A model generated the notes under the pieces. It was not told where the DNA came from. It was given only the letters and a program-made list of their open reading frames with translations, and did not search any database. Below are positions 35,389-42,184 of a DNA stretch of 42,184 bases, one piece after another. A program made the translations under genes and the position numbers. Numbering within the stretch: position 1 is the stretch's first letter; the number at the start of each line of letters is the position of its first letter. The DNA is taken from positions 1-42,184 of the forward strand of contig NZ_CAKVKB010000024.1 in NCBI RefSeq assembly GCF_934754915.1, read 5' to 3'. This DNA comes from an uncultured Clostridium sp. (GTDB lineage Bacteria > Bacillota > Clostridia > Clostridiales > Clostridiaceae).

Positions 35389-35424
35389 GATTAAAATTAT
35401 TAGATTTGAGAAAAATAAAGTATA

Positions 35425-35509
35425 ATATATGTTCTAATTAAAAGCGAATGATAAAGTTTTTGTATGATTTCTTTGGTTATTATTCAGGTTTATTGCTTAG
35501 AACATATAT
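35425..35509. promoter_or_regulatory. Widely spaced 13-bp inverted repeat before uvsE
   Basis: ATATATGTTCTAA (35425-35437) and TTAGAACATATAT (35497-35509) are perfect complements, 59 bases apart. The first arm overlaps a TATAAT at 35421. Each arm contains GTTC or GAAC as in SOS boxes, but a standard GAAC-N4-GTTC box is absent. Confidence 0.45.
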
Positions 35510-35543
35510 ACAATATTCAATACTGTATATAAGGAGTTAAATT

Positions 35544-36506
35544 ATGAAGGTAAGACTTGGTTATGTAGCAATATCTATGAAGCTTGGAAAAAAGGTTACA
35601 AGCTCAAGCACTGTTACATTTAAAAATTATAATAAGTTAAGTACTAAGGAGGAGAGGATTAATAAACTTAAAGTAGTAGCGTTATCCAATTTAAATGACT
35701 TAGAAAAGATTTTGAGATATAATGTGGAAAATAATATACATTTTTATAGAATAACTTCAGCTTTAATTCCTCTTGTAACACATCCAGAAGTAGGATATTG
35801 GGGGCATAGAGAAATATTTAAAAAGGACTTTGAATATATTGGAAGAATAATAAACAATAACAAAATCAGGATAGATACTCATCCAGATGAATTTAATGTG
35901 CTCAATAGTATAAATCCCAGAGTGGTAGCAAATACAAAAATAAATCTTATATGTCAAGCAGAATGGTTTGAAGATCTGAATTATGATATGGGAAAAATGA
36001 TACTTCATGTTGGTGGTGCAACAGGTGGAAAAGATCAAGGTATCAAAAGATTTATAAATAATTTTAATGAATATCCAGAAGAGATAACATCAAAACTTAT
36101 ACTTGAAAATGATGATAAGATATATACAGCAAAAGAAGTTTTAAAATTATGTAACGTATTAAAGATTCCAATGGTTTTAGATGTACATCACCATAATTGT
36201 AATAATGATGGAGAGAAAGTGGAAGAATTTTTAGAAAGTATATTCAATACATGGAATAGAGAAAAACTTCCACCTAAAATTCATTTTTCATCACCAAGAG
36301 AATTTATAAATGACAGAAAACATGCAGATTATATAAATCCTTATGATTTTATTGAATTTATAGAAAAAGCAAAAATATTAGATAGAGATTTTGATGTTAT
36401 GCTTGAATGTAAGATGAAAGATGAAGCATTATATAAATTGGTTTCAGATATAAAAAGAATAAAGCCAGAATATAAATGGTTGGATAAAAGTACATTTTTA
36501 ATTTAA
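35544..36506 (+). CDS. uvsE: UV DNA damage endonuclease UvsE
   Basis: The 320-residue protein is a TIM-barrel enzyme with UvsE hallmarks: RLGYVAISM at the start, FYRITSALIPLVTHPE, a GYWGHREIF region, RIDTHPDEFNVLNS, MILHVGGATGGKDQ, LILENDDKIY and VLDVHHHNCN, which supply the metal-binding His, Glu and Asp residues. It nicks DNA 5' to UV photoproducts to start repair without photolyase. Ribosome binding site AAGGAG before the ATG. It is a single gene behind a candidate small RNA and a wide inverted repeat. Confidence 0.94.
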   Translation: MKVRLGYVAISMKLGKKVTSSSTVTFKNYNKLSTKEERINKLKVVALSNLNDLEKILRYNVENNIHFYRITSALIPLVTHPEVGYWGHREIFKKDFEYIGRIINNNKIRIDTHPDEFNVLNSINPRVVANTKINLICQAEWFEDLNYDMGKMILHVGGATGGKDQGIKRFINNFNEYPEEITSKLILENDDKIYTAKEVLKLCNVLKIPMVLDVHHHNCNNDGEKVEEFLESIFNTWNREKLPPKIHFSSPREFINDRKHADYINPYDFIEFIEKAKILDRDFDVMLECKMKDEALYKLVSDIKRIKPEYKWLDKSTFLI

Positions 36507-36628
36507 AAATAATCTTATATTATTAAGAAAATAATTATTTTATCGATAAATAAAATAAAATATACCTAAAAAGCAAAGTTATTGATGTATTAATATTTAG
36601 AAGATATATTTTGATTTTATGTAATATA

Positions 36629-36664
36629 TTACAGAAATCATAAAAATGGAGATGATTTCTGTAA
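36629..36664. promoter_or_regulatory. 13-bp inverted repeat just before the choline-binding protein's ribosome site
   Basis: TTACAGAAATCAT (36629-36641) and ATGATTTCTGTAA (36652-36664) are perfect complements with a 10-base loop. It ends 7 bases before GGAGG. It can act as a repressor operator or as an RNA hairpin next to the start. Confidence 0.55.
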
Positions 36665-36685
36665 GCTTTATGGAGGATGAGGACA

Positions 36686-37243
36686 ATGAAAAAATTAAAA
36701 ATTCTAACATTGGTATTATCTTTGTTAATGCTTCAAGGAATTGGTGCAAATGCAGCAAGTTCAAGCAAAAAAGATGATTTTGATAAAGAAGAAATTGAAA
36801 ATAGACTGCCAGGTTTTGGGGCATATGATATAGCTAAGAGTGATCAGTATGTGAAATCAGGTAAGAATACATTTTCTGCCAAAAAAGCAATTAGTATGGA
36901 TGATGATGATCAGGAAGATAACGTTATATCAGAATATAAATATGATCAAGTTGGGCCTATAAGTGCAACTGATATAGTGAGTATGATGGCAATTGAAGGA
37001 ACTAATGCCCAATGGGGAAGAGCAAGTGATGGAAAGTGGATTTATCTTGAAAATAATGCTCCAGGGATTGGATGGAAAATGGTAAAAGGCTATTGGTATT
37101 ACATGGATGGAAATGGTATTATGCAGACAGGATGGGTTAACTATAAAGGAAGCTGGTACTATTTATATTCTAATGGGCAGATGGCAAGGAACACATGGAT
37201 CAACGGTTATTATGTAGGAGATTCAGGAGCAATGGTTTCTTAA
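36686..37243 (+). CDS. Secreted choline-binding-repeat protein
   Basis: The 185-residue protein starts with a signal peptide (KKLKILTLVLSLLMLQGIGA, cleavage near ANA-AS). After a charged middle with no known domain come cell-wall-binding repeats of the choline-binding type: GYWYYMDGNGIMQTGWV, then GSWYYLYSNGQMARNTWI. Such repeats hold proteins on teichoic-acid choline or related wall polymers. No catalytic domain is visible. ATG 36686, with GGAGG 9 bases upstream, is preferred over ATG 36677, which touches the GGAGG. A perfect terminator follows. Confidence 0.87.
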   Translation: MKKLKILTLVLSLLMLQGIGANAASSSKKDDFDKEEIENRLPGFGAYDIAKSDQYVKSGKNTFSAKKAISMDDDDQEDNVISEYKYDQVGPISATDIVSMMAIEGTNAQWGRASDGKWIYLENNAPGIGWKMVKGYWYYMDGNGIMQTGWVNYKGSWYYLYSNGQMARNTWINGYYVGDSGAMVS

Positions 37244-37254
37244 AGATAGTAAGG

Positions 37255-37289
37255 ATAGGATATATTCTCATAAGAATATATCCTATTTT
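37255..37289 (+). terminator. Intrinsic terminator
   Basis: ATAGGATATATTCT (37255-37268) and AGAATATATCCTAT (37273-37286) form a perfect 14-bp stem with a 4-base loop, followed by TTT. Confidence 0.8.
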
Positions 37290-37548
37290 AATATGTATAG
37301 ATTTTAATTAACAATGTACAATTTATAATAAATTATAAAATATTTGAAAGATTTTTTTATTGATCTATTTTTGGCGATTTATACTAATATAAAAAATCTT
37401 AAAATAAATATTTAGTAACAGAAAACATATATAATCATATAATATATTGAGAATACAGTCATCAGTTTCATTAAGGGAAAGATCACACATAAAATTGATA
37501 AAAAAATAACAAGGCTTTGGGTATTCTTGTAGTATATTATGGGAGGTT
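37290..37548. other. Gene-free stretch with a possible degenerate repeat copy
   Basis: The piece at 37303-37325 (TTTAATTAACAATGTACAAT) and ATTTGAAAGATTTTTTT at 37342 resemble the interspersed repeat, but the hairpin core is lost. Otherwise AT-rich with no clear promoter. Confidence 0.35.
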
Positions 37549-38175
37549 ATGAGTTTGCTTGAAAATTTAAGAATAAAACTTATAAAAATTGCTCAGAAAG
37601 CAGAAGAATATGGGTTATGTAAAGAAAAGACTGGAAGTTTCAGCATTAAAGATTTTTCAACTGGATATGTTCTGATTACACCTTCTCAAGTGAGTCGAAG
37701 CGAATTAAAACCAGAAAATATATGTATTATAGATATGAATGGAAATGAAATAGAAGTTCAGAAAGGCAAAAAGCCAAGTCGTGAGTTCAAGCTTCATTTA
37801 GAAATATATAAACAGAAGAAGGAAGTAAGATCTGTAATGTATGCTCATTCATTATATGCAACAATATTTGCAGTAGCTAACAAGGTTATACCTCCAATAA
37901 TTGCAGATTCAAGACATTATGGAGGATATATATATGTTGCTCCTTATGAGAGAGCGCAGACAGTAGAACTTGCTAAAAGTGTTATAGAACCTCTAAGTAA
38001 AAATGATGTATGTCTTCTTGAAAGACATGGGGTGGTAATAACGAGCAAAGATATTGATGGACTTCTCACAAAGGCCAGATATGTTGAGGATGTTGCAGAA
38101 ATTTATTATAAAGTATTAATTTTAAATCAATTTAAAGAACCTAACCGCCTCGATATTAATGAAATAAAATCTTGA
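37549..38175 (+). CDS. Class II aldolase/adducin family protein with altered zinc site
   Basis: The 208-residue protein has the class II aldolase fold: GSFSIKDFSTGYVLITPSQV (substrate-phosphate region), KKPSREFKLHLEIYK, the zinc-loop VMYAHSLYATIFA, a HYGGYIYVAPYERAQT lid and LLERHGVVI. In L-fuculose- or L-ribulose-phosphate enzymes the zinc loop reads HxH; here the first His is Tyr (M-Y-A-H), so one ligand appears to be missing. The sugar substrate is unknown and activity may differ. Start ATG with GGGAGG. No sugar-kinase or isomerase gene is adjacent. Confidence 0.8.
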   Translation: MSLLENLRIKLIKIAQKAEEYGLCKEKTGSFSIKDFSTGYVLITPSQVSRSELKPENICIIDMNGNEIEVQKGKKPSREFKLHLEIYKQKKEVRSVMYAHSLYATIFAVANKVIPPIIADSRHYGGYIYVAPYERAQTVELAKSVIEPLSKNDVCLLERHGVVITSKDIDGLLTKARYVEDVAEIYYKVLILNQFKEPNRLDINEIKS

Positions 38176-38196
38176 AGGGAATAGATTACAATGTCG

Positions 38197-38250
38197 AAAA
38201 TCAATGATATGTATTAAAAGCAAAATTAAGTACTTATCATTGATTTTTTT
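38197..38250 (+). terminator. Intrinsic terminator
   Basis: AAAATCAATGATA (38197-38209) pairs with TATCATTGATTTT (38235-38247), and a T-run follows. Confidence 0.8.
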
Positions 38251-38319
38251 ATTTCTAACTAAACAACCCTATAGAAACTGAATATTAAATGGCTAAAAAT
38301 AATTTTTTAGGAGCTGCAT

Positions 38320-39915
38320 ATGGTAAAATTTATTGATTCTAAAGAAGCTGCTTTTCTTATAAAAAATAATCAAGTAGTTGCTGTTTCAGGTTTTGCAGGA
38401 CTTTCAGTGCCAGAAGAACTTATAAAATCATTAGAAGAGAGATATGAAAATAGTAAAACGCCTAAAAACCTGACACTTATGTTTGCTGCAGCACAAGGAG
38501 ATGGAAATACTAAGGGATTAAACCATCTTGCTCATAATGGACTTGTAAAGAAAGTTATTGGAGGACATTTTAATTTAGCACCTAAACTTGCAAAAATGAT
38601 GAATCAAAATATTGTTGAAGGGTTTAATTTTCCTCAAGGGGTTATGTGCAACATATTTCGAGATATAGCAAGAAAATCAAAATTTACATTGAGCAGAATT
38701 GGCATTGGAACATTCGTAGACCCTAGAATTGAAGGTGGCAAAGTGAATTCTATAACAAATCAAGATTTAGTTGAGCTTATAAAACTTAATGGAGAAGATT
38801 TTCTGCTATTTCATCACCTTAATATAAATGCAGCTTTTATTAAGGGTAGCTATTGCGATAGTTATGGAAATATATCATTAGATTATGAAGCAACATATTC
38901 AGAAGCGTTTATTATTGCACAAGCAGTAAAAAATTGTGGGGGAATTGTTATTGTTCAGGTAGATAGAATATGTTCAGGAGAAATGAAATGCAGAAGCATA
39001 AAAATTCCAGGAATTTATGTGGATTATGTTGTAGTTACCTCTTCTAATAATGAAAACTCTCAGGCATTAGGGATGAAATATAATTCTATGATTACAGCAT
39101 ATCATGACATAGATGGAAATGAAAATATAAATTTAGATAGAAAAAATTATAATATAAACTCACCAGAAAATATTAATATAAAAAGAAATTTTATGTCAGG
39201 ACAAAAAACATTAAATCCAAGAAAGATAATAGGAAGAAGGGCAGCATGTGAATTAAAGAAGGGTGACATTGTAAATGTAGGAATAGGAATTCCAGAAGAA
39301 GTTTCTAAAGCAGCAGAAGAATCCGGGATGCATAAATATATAACATTAACAGTTGAAGCAGGACCAATAGGAGGGGTTGCTCAGAGTGGAAAGTTGTTTG
39401 GAGCTTCTCTTAAGCCGCAATGTATAATAGATCAGGTAAATCAGTTTGATTTTTATGATGGAGGAGGATTAGATACGGCTTTTTTAGGTATGGCGGAATG
39501 TGATAAATGTGGAAATGTAAATGTAAGCAAATTTGGAAACAGACTTGCTGGATGTGGAGGTTTTATTGATATAACGCAAAACACAAATAAAATAGTGTTT
39601 TGTGGAACTTTTGTAGCTAAAGGATTTGAAATGTATATGATTAATGGGAAAGTTAAAATAATAAACAATAATAGAACTATAAAATTCAAGAAAATGGTTA
39701 ATCAGATTACTTTTAATGGAAGTATAGCCTCGGATCTTGGTAAAGATGTCATATATGTGACAGAGAGAGCTGTTTTCAAATTATTAAAAGGCAGACTTTA
39801 TCTAATTGAAAAAGCTCCAGGAGTAGATATACAAAAAGATATAATTGATTTAATGGATTTTGAACCTGTTATAGATAAAAATATTAAGACTATGGATCAG
39901 AATTTATTTGTTTAA
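38320..39915 (+). CDS. Acyl-CoA:acetate/propionate CoA-transferase (Pct/YdiF type)
   Basis: The 531-residue chain has both halves of a family I CoA-transferase fused: an alpha-like half starting AAFLIKNNQVVAVSGFAG, and a beta-like half with GDIVNVGIGIPEEVSKAA and LTVEAGPIGGVAQSG. The Glu in VEAGPIGG (about E346) is where propionate CoA-transferases carry the thioester-forming Glu. The length and motif fit propionate- or acetate-type CoA-transferases used in fermentation. The preferred acid cannot be read. It is a single gene between two gene ends. Confidence 0.9.
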   Translation: MVKFIDSKEAAFLIKNNQVVAVSGFAGLSVPEELIKSLEERYENSKTPKNLTLMFAAAQGDGNTKGLNHLAHNGLVKKVIGGHFNLAPKLAKMMNQNIVEGFNFPQGVMCNIFRDIARKSKFTLSRIGIGTFVDPRIEGGKVNSITNQDLVELIKLNGEDFLLFHHLNINAAFIKGSYCDSYGNISLDYEATYSEAFIIAQAVKNCGGIVIVQVDRICSGEMKCRSIKIPGIYVDYVVVTSSNNENSQALGMKYNSMITAYHDIDGNENINLDRKNYNINSPENINIKRNFMSGQKTLNPRKIIGRRAACELKKGDIVNVGIGIPEEVSKAAEESGMHKYITLTVEAGPIGGVAQSGKLFGASLKPQCIIDQVNQFDFYDGGGLDTAFLGMAECDKCGNVNVSKFGNRLAGCGGFIDITQNTNKIVFCGTFVAKGFEMYMINGKVKIINNNRTIKFKKMVNQITFNGSIASDLGKDVIYVTERAVFKLLKGRLYLIEKAPGVDIQKDIIDLMDFEPVIDKNIKTMDQNLFV

Positions 39916-40060
39916 TGATAATATTTTAAAGTTATAGTTTATATTGTGATACAATTATGTTGTCTATATAAAAATTATAATTAATGGAAAATGCAATGAA
40001 CAATATATGGAAATTAAATAAGAATTGCAATTAAAAATGGGAAACAATAGGAGAAATAAA

Positions 40061-40918
40061 ATGAAAATATTATCAAGAGGAGATACTGTAGCAATAGTAG
40101 CATGTTCTAATGGATTGGAATTTAATATGACAGAAAAAATATGTGAACTTGAGTATGTATTAAAAAATATGGGACTTAATGTCATTATGAGTAATAATCT
40201 ATATAGAAAATATTCAGCATATAATGGAACAGGAAAAGAAAGAGCAGATACATTAATGAAGTTTTATGAAGATGAAAAAATAAAAGCTATATTTGATGTT
40301 TCTGGAGGAGATCTGGCTAATGAGATATTGGAACATTTGGATTTTAATAAAATAGAAAAATATTATAAACCGTATTTTGGATATAGTGATTTAACAGTTG
40401 TATTAAATTCTATATATGCTAAGACAGGTAAGAAATCATATTTATATCAAATTAGAAATTTAATAGATTCAGATAAATTAAAGCAGGTAAAAAATTTTGA
40501 AGATACATTTATAAAAGGAAATAAGTCAATTTTAAATTTTAATTATGAGTGGATTCAAGGAAGTTTTATGGAAGGAATAGTTGTAGGGGGGAATATAAGG
40601 TGTTTGCTAAAACTTGCAGGAACAGAATATATGCCAGATTTTAAAGATAAAATATTATTTTTAGAAAGTTTTAGTGGCAATTCAGCAAAGATGGCAACTT
40701 ATCTAACACAGCTTAGACATATTGGAGTTTTTAAGAAAATAAGAGGAATAATTTTAGGAAGTTATACTGAAATGGAAAAAGAAAAATATAAACCAAGTAT
40801 TGTAGAGTTGACAAAAGAAATTGTTAATGATTTAAATATTCCAATTATAAAAACAGGAGAAATAGGACATGGAAAGGATTCGAAATGTATTATCATTGGA
40901 GAAAATATAAAATTATAA
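40061..40918 (+). CDS. LD-carboxypeptidase family (peptidase S66)
   Basis: The 285-residue protein has the S66 triad: S109 in FGYSDLT, E202 in LFLESFSG and H270 in GEIGHGKD. The N-terminal part RGDTVAIVACSNGL and DVSGGDLANEIL is typical. Family members remove D-Ala from wall tetrapeptides or, as MccF, inactivate microcin C-like compounds. The start is ATG 40061 with TAGGAG upstream; an earlier in-frame TTG start has no site. Lacks a signal peptide, so it acts in the cytosol, as in peptidoglycan recycling. Confidence 0.88.
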   Translation: MKILSRGDTVAIVACSNGLEFNMTEKICELEYVLKNMGLNVIMSNNLYRKYSAYNGTGKERADTLMKFYEDEKIKAIFDVSGGDLANEILEHLDFNKIEKYYKPYFGYSDLTVVLNSIYAKTGKKSYLYQIRNLIDSDKLKQVKNFEDTFIKGNKSILNFNYEWIQGSFMEGIVVGGNIRCLLKLAGTEYMPDFKDKILFLESFSGNSAKMATYLTQLRHIGVFKKIRGIILGSYTEMEKEKYKPSIVELTKEIVNDLNIPIIKTGEIGHGKDSKCIIIGENIKL

Positions 40919-40993
40919 TGACTTAGATATTTCAAATACAAAGTTAAATTTAATTATATATAAATTAATAATTTTATATTGGAACGCTAAATA

Positions 40994-41022
40994 TTGACTG
41001 ATTATTATCAAAATGGTAATAT
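40994..41022 (+). promoter_or_regulatory. Candidate sigma-A promoter
   Basis: TTGACT (40994-40999), a 17-base spacer and TAATAT (41017-41022). It lies directly before the hairpin at 41029, so transcripts would start inside that hairpin. It may drive the ROK gene, with the hairpin in its leader. Confidence 0.35.
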
Positions 41023-41028
41023 AAACAT

Positions 41029-41068
41029 ATAAAAACGTATACATAAATTGTTTTGTATGCGTTTTTAT
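41029..41068 (+). terminator. Hairpin terminator
   Basis: ATAAAAACGTATACA (41029-41043) pairs with TGTATGCGTTTTTAT (41054-41068) with one G-T pair and a T-rich 3' arm. It may end the LD-carboxypeptidase transcript. Confidence 0.65.
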
Positions 41069-41180
41069 AGGATATATTGTTGTATAATCTGAGAATTTTG
41101 GAAAATTATTAATCTTGTAATTTTTTTCTCGGACTTTTTATAAAGTAATTTTTAGATTTAGTGTAAAGGGGACAATGATT

Positions 41181-42080
41181 ATGGACAAGTATTTAGTTTT
41201 GGATGTTGGAGGAAGTTCTATTAAATATGCAATTATGACAAAGGAAGCTGAGTTTTTAAAAAAAGGAAAGGTTCCAACACCAAAGGAAAAAATAGAGGAT
41301 TTTGTTGAAGTGATTGGAAAAATATATGATGAATTTAAGGATGAAATAAAAGGTATGGCTATGAGTTTGCCTGGGTTAATCGACAGTGAAAGAGGATATG
41401 CATATACTGGAGGAAATCTTTTATATAATAATCAAAAAGAAATTGTAAAAATACTGCAAGAACGCTGTCCAATTAAAATAACCATTGAAAATGATGCAAA
41501 ATGTGCTGCTTTAGCAGAAGTGTGGAGAGGATCTTTAAAAGATTGCAGAGATGGAATAGTTGTTGTTCTTGGAACTGGCATAGGAGGAGCAGTAATAAAA
41601 GACAGAAAAGTGCATAAAGGAAAACATTTTTTTGCTGGAGAATTCAGTTTTATAAGAACAGATATTAATGATCCAGATAATCTGGATAACATATGGGCAA
41701 GGAAAAGTGGATCGAGTGCTTTAATAAAGGCTGCTGCAGATGTTAAAGGATTAAAAGAAGAGGATTTAGATGGTTATAAAGTATTTGAATACATAAATAA
41801 TGGAGATGAGGATGTATTAAAGGTACTGGATGATTTTACAAAGACAATAGCTGTTCAGATAATTAATCTAGGATGTGTATTTGATCCTGAAAAAGTATCA
41901 ATAGGAGGTGGAATAAGTTCTCAGCCGATTTTAATAGAATATATAAATAAGAATTTAAAGGAAAGCTATGATGCAATTTCTGAATTAGGTGATTTTCCTC
42001 AAATAAAAGTTGAAAAATGTACATTTGAAAATGACTCTAATTTAATAGGTGCATTATATAATTATTTTACATTTAGATAG
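41181..42080 (+). CDS. ROK-family sugar kinase or regulator-like protein
   Basis: The 299-residue protein has the ROK/ASKHA fold: LDVGGSSIKYAI at the start (phosphate 1 loop), MSLPGLID, the sugar-site IENDAKCAALAEVW, GTGIGGAVI and IGGGISSQP near the end. The Asp in ENDAK is the expected catalytic base. The zinc motif of glucokinase-like ROKs is not visible, and there is no HTH, so it is a kinase-type member. The sugar is unknown. ATG 41181 has AAAGGGGA at a good distance; ATG 41175 is too close to that site. The last 104 bases of the window show no gene. Confidence 0.87.
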   Translation: MDKYLVLDVGGSSIKYAIMTKEAEFLKKGKVPTPKEKIEDFVEVIGKIYDEFKDEIKGMAMSLPGLIDSERGYAYTGGNLLYNNQKEIVKILQERCPIKITIENDAKCAALAEVWRGSLKDCRDGIVVVLGTGIGGAVIKDRKVHKGKHFFAGEFSFIRTDINDPDNLDNIWARKSGSSALIKAAADVKGLKEEDLDGYKVFEYINNGDEDVLKVLDDFTKTIAVQIINLGCVFDPEKVSIGGGISSQPILIEYINKNLKESYDAISELGDFPQIKVEKCTFENDSNLIGALYNYFTFR

Positions 42081-42184
42081 CAAAATGAATAACTTATAAA
42101 ATATTGATAATATCGAATTAATAGAAAGTAGTTTTAAGAAAGAGGCTTTAAAATAATTTAGGATTATTTTTGTTAATAAATTGT

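Noticed and set aside
35421..35509. LexA/SOS box at uvsE
   Set aside because: The half-sites GTTC and GAAC occur 60 bases apart and in the reverse order of GAAC-N4-GTTC.
37303..37358. Fifth full copy of the interspersed repeat
   Set aside because: Only the outer part resembles it; the palindromic core is missing, so I list it only as possibly degenerate.
1..42184. CRISPR arrays, tRNA or rRNA genes, prophage or integrated element
   Set aside because: No regularly spaced direct repeats, no tRNA-like cloverleaf ends, no rRNA-like GC-rich blocks and no integrase, transposase or phage structural genes were found by reading.

Overview
The window looks like chromosomal DNA of a low-GC Firmicute, most likely a Clostridium (sensu stricto) species. 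The reasons are very AT-rich DNA, strong GGAGG-type ribosome binding sites, frequent TTG/GTG starts, a fused glutathione-synthesis enzyme (GshF), a 2-hydroxyacyl-CoA dehydratase activator, UvsE, and small proteins of families I associate with Clostridium (CD3324-like, CPC_1213-like). I see no rRNA, tRNA, CRISPR array, transposase, integrase or phage genes. Identifications come from reading the sequence; no database search was run.

Layout. 0-6 kb: a DUF6179-like protein, a FUSC/aromatic-acid-exporter-like membrane protein fused to a degenerate HAD-like domain, and a MocR-type regulator divergent from a PLP aminotransferase, with two direct repeats inside overlapping promoters. 5.9-7.2 kb: a CD3324-like small protein and a DUF1062 protein, each preceded by a leader holding a homologous 8-codon micro-ORF (M-[TC]-R-P-x3-A-stop) whose UAG lies in a conserved hairpin. 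7.3-9.1 kb: a decaying segment with a truncated SPL-family radical SAM gene and a broken alpha/beta hydrolase gene around an intact HAD phosphatase gene. 9.3-15.1 kb: an intact SPL-family radical SAM protein, an unknown protein, a TtcA-like tRNA thiolase, an L,D-transpeptidase and a cation/proton antiporter. 15.2-18.9 kb: an orphan 73-residue gene behind a perfect inverted repeat, an ArsR-type sensor and gshF. 19-24 kb: metallophosphoesterase, membrane dipeptidase, a short-chain reductase whose start abuts an upstream mini-ORF, and a two-component system. 24.3-27.3 kb: M16 peptidase, recX, transglutaminase and a TPR protein. 27.6-31.9 kb: a 1432-residue fused acyl-CoA dehydratase activator. 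32-35.2 kb: a cell-surface operon (phosphodiester glycosidase, anchored partner, 44-residue basic protein) and an unknown protein. 35.2-42.1 kb: a candidate 100-nt small RNA, uvsE, a choline-binding-repeat surface protein, a class II aldolase-like protein, a CoA-transferase, an LD-carboxypeptidase and a ROK kinase.

Taken together this is mainly housekeeping and accessory metabolism: cell-envelope work (L,D-transpeptidase, LD-carboxypeptidase, glycosidase, choline-binding protein), thiol and metal homeostasis (ArsR, GshF, TtcA), DNA repair (UvsE, RecX) and CoA-linked fermentation (CoA-transferase, dehydratase activator). A short interspersed palindromic repeat is present in at least four intergenic copies. 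The most unusual feature is the pair of micro-ORF/hairpin leaders at 5.96-6.57 kb. They look like a shared cis-regulatory device, possibly leader-peptide attenuation, that I cannot match to a described family.
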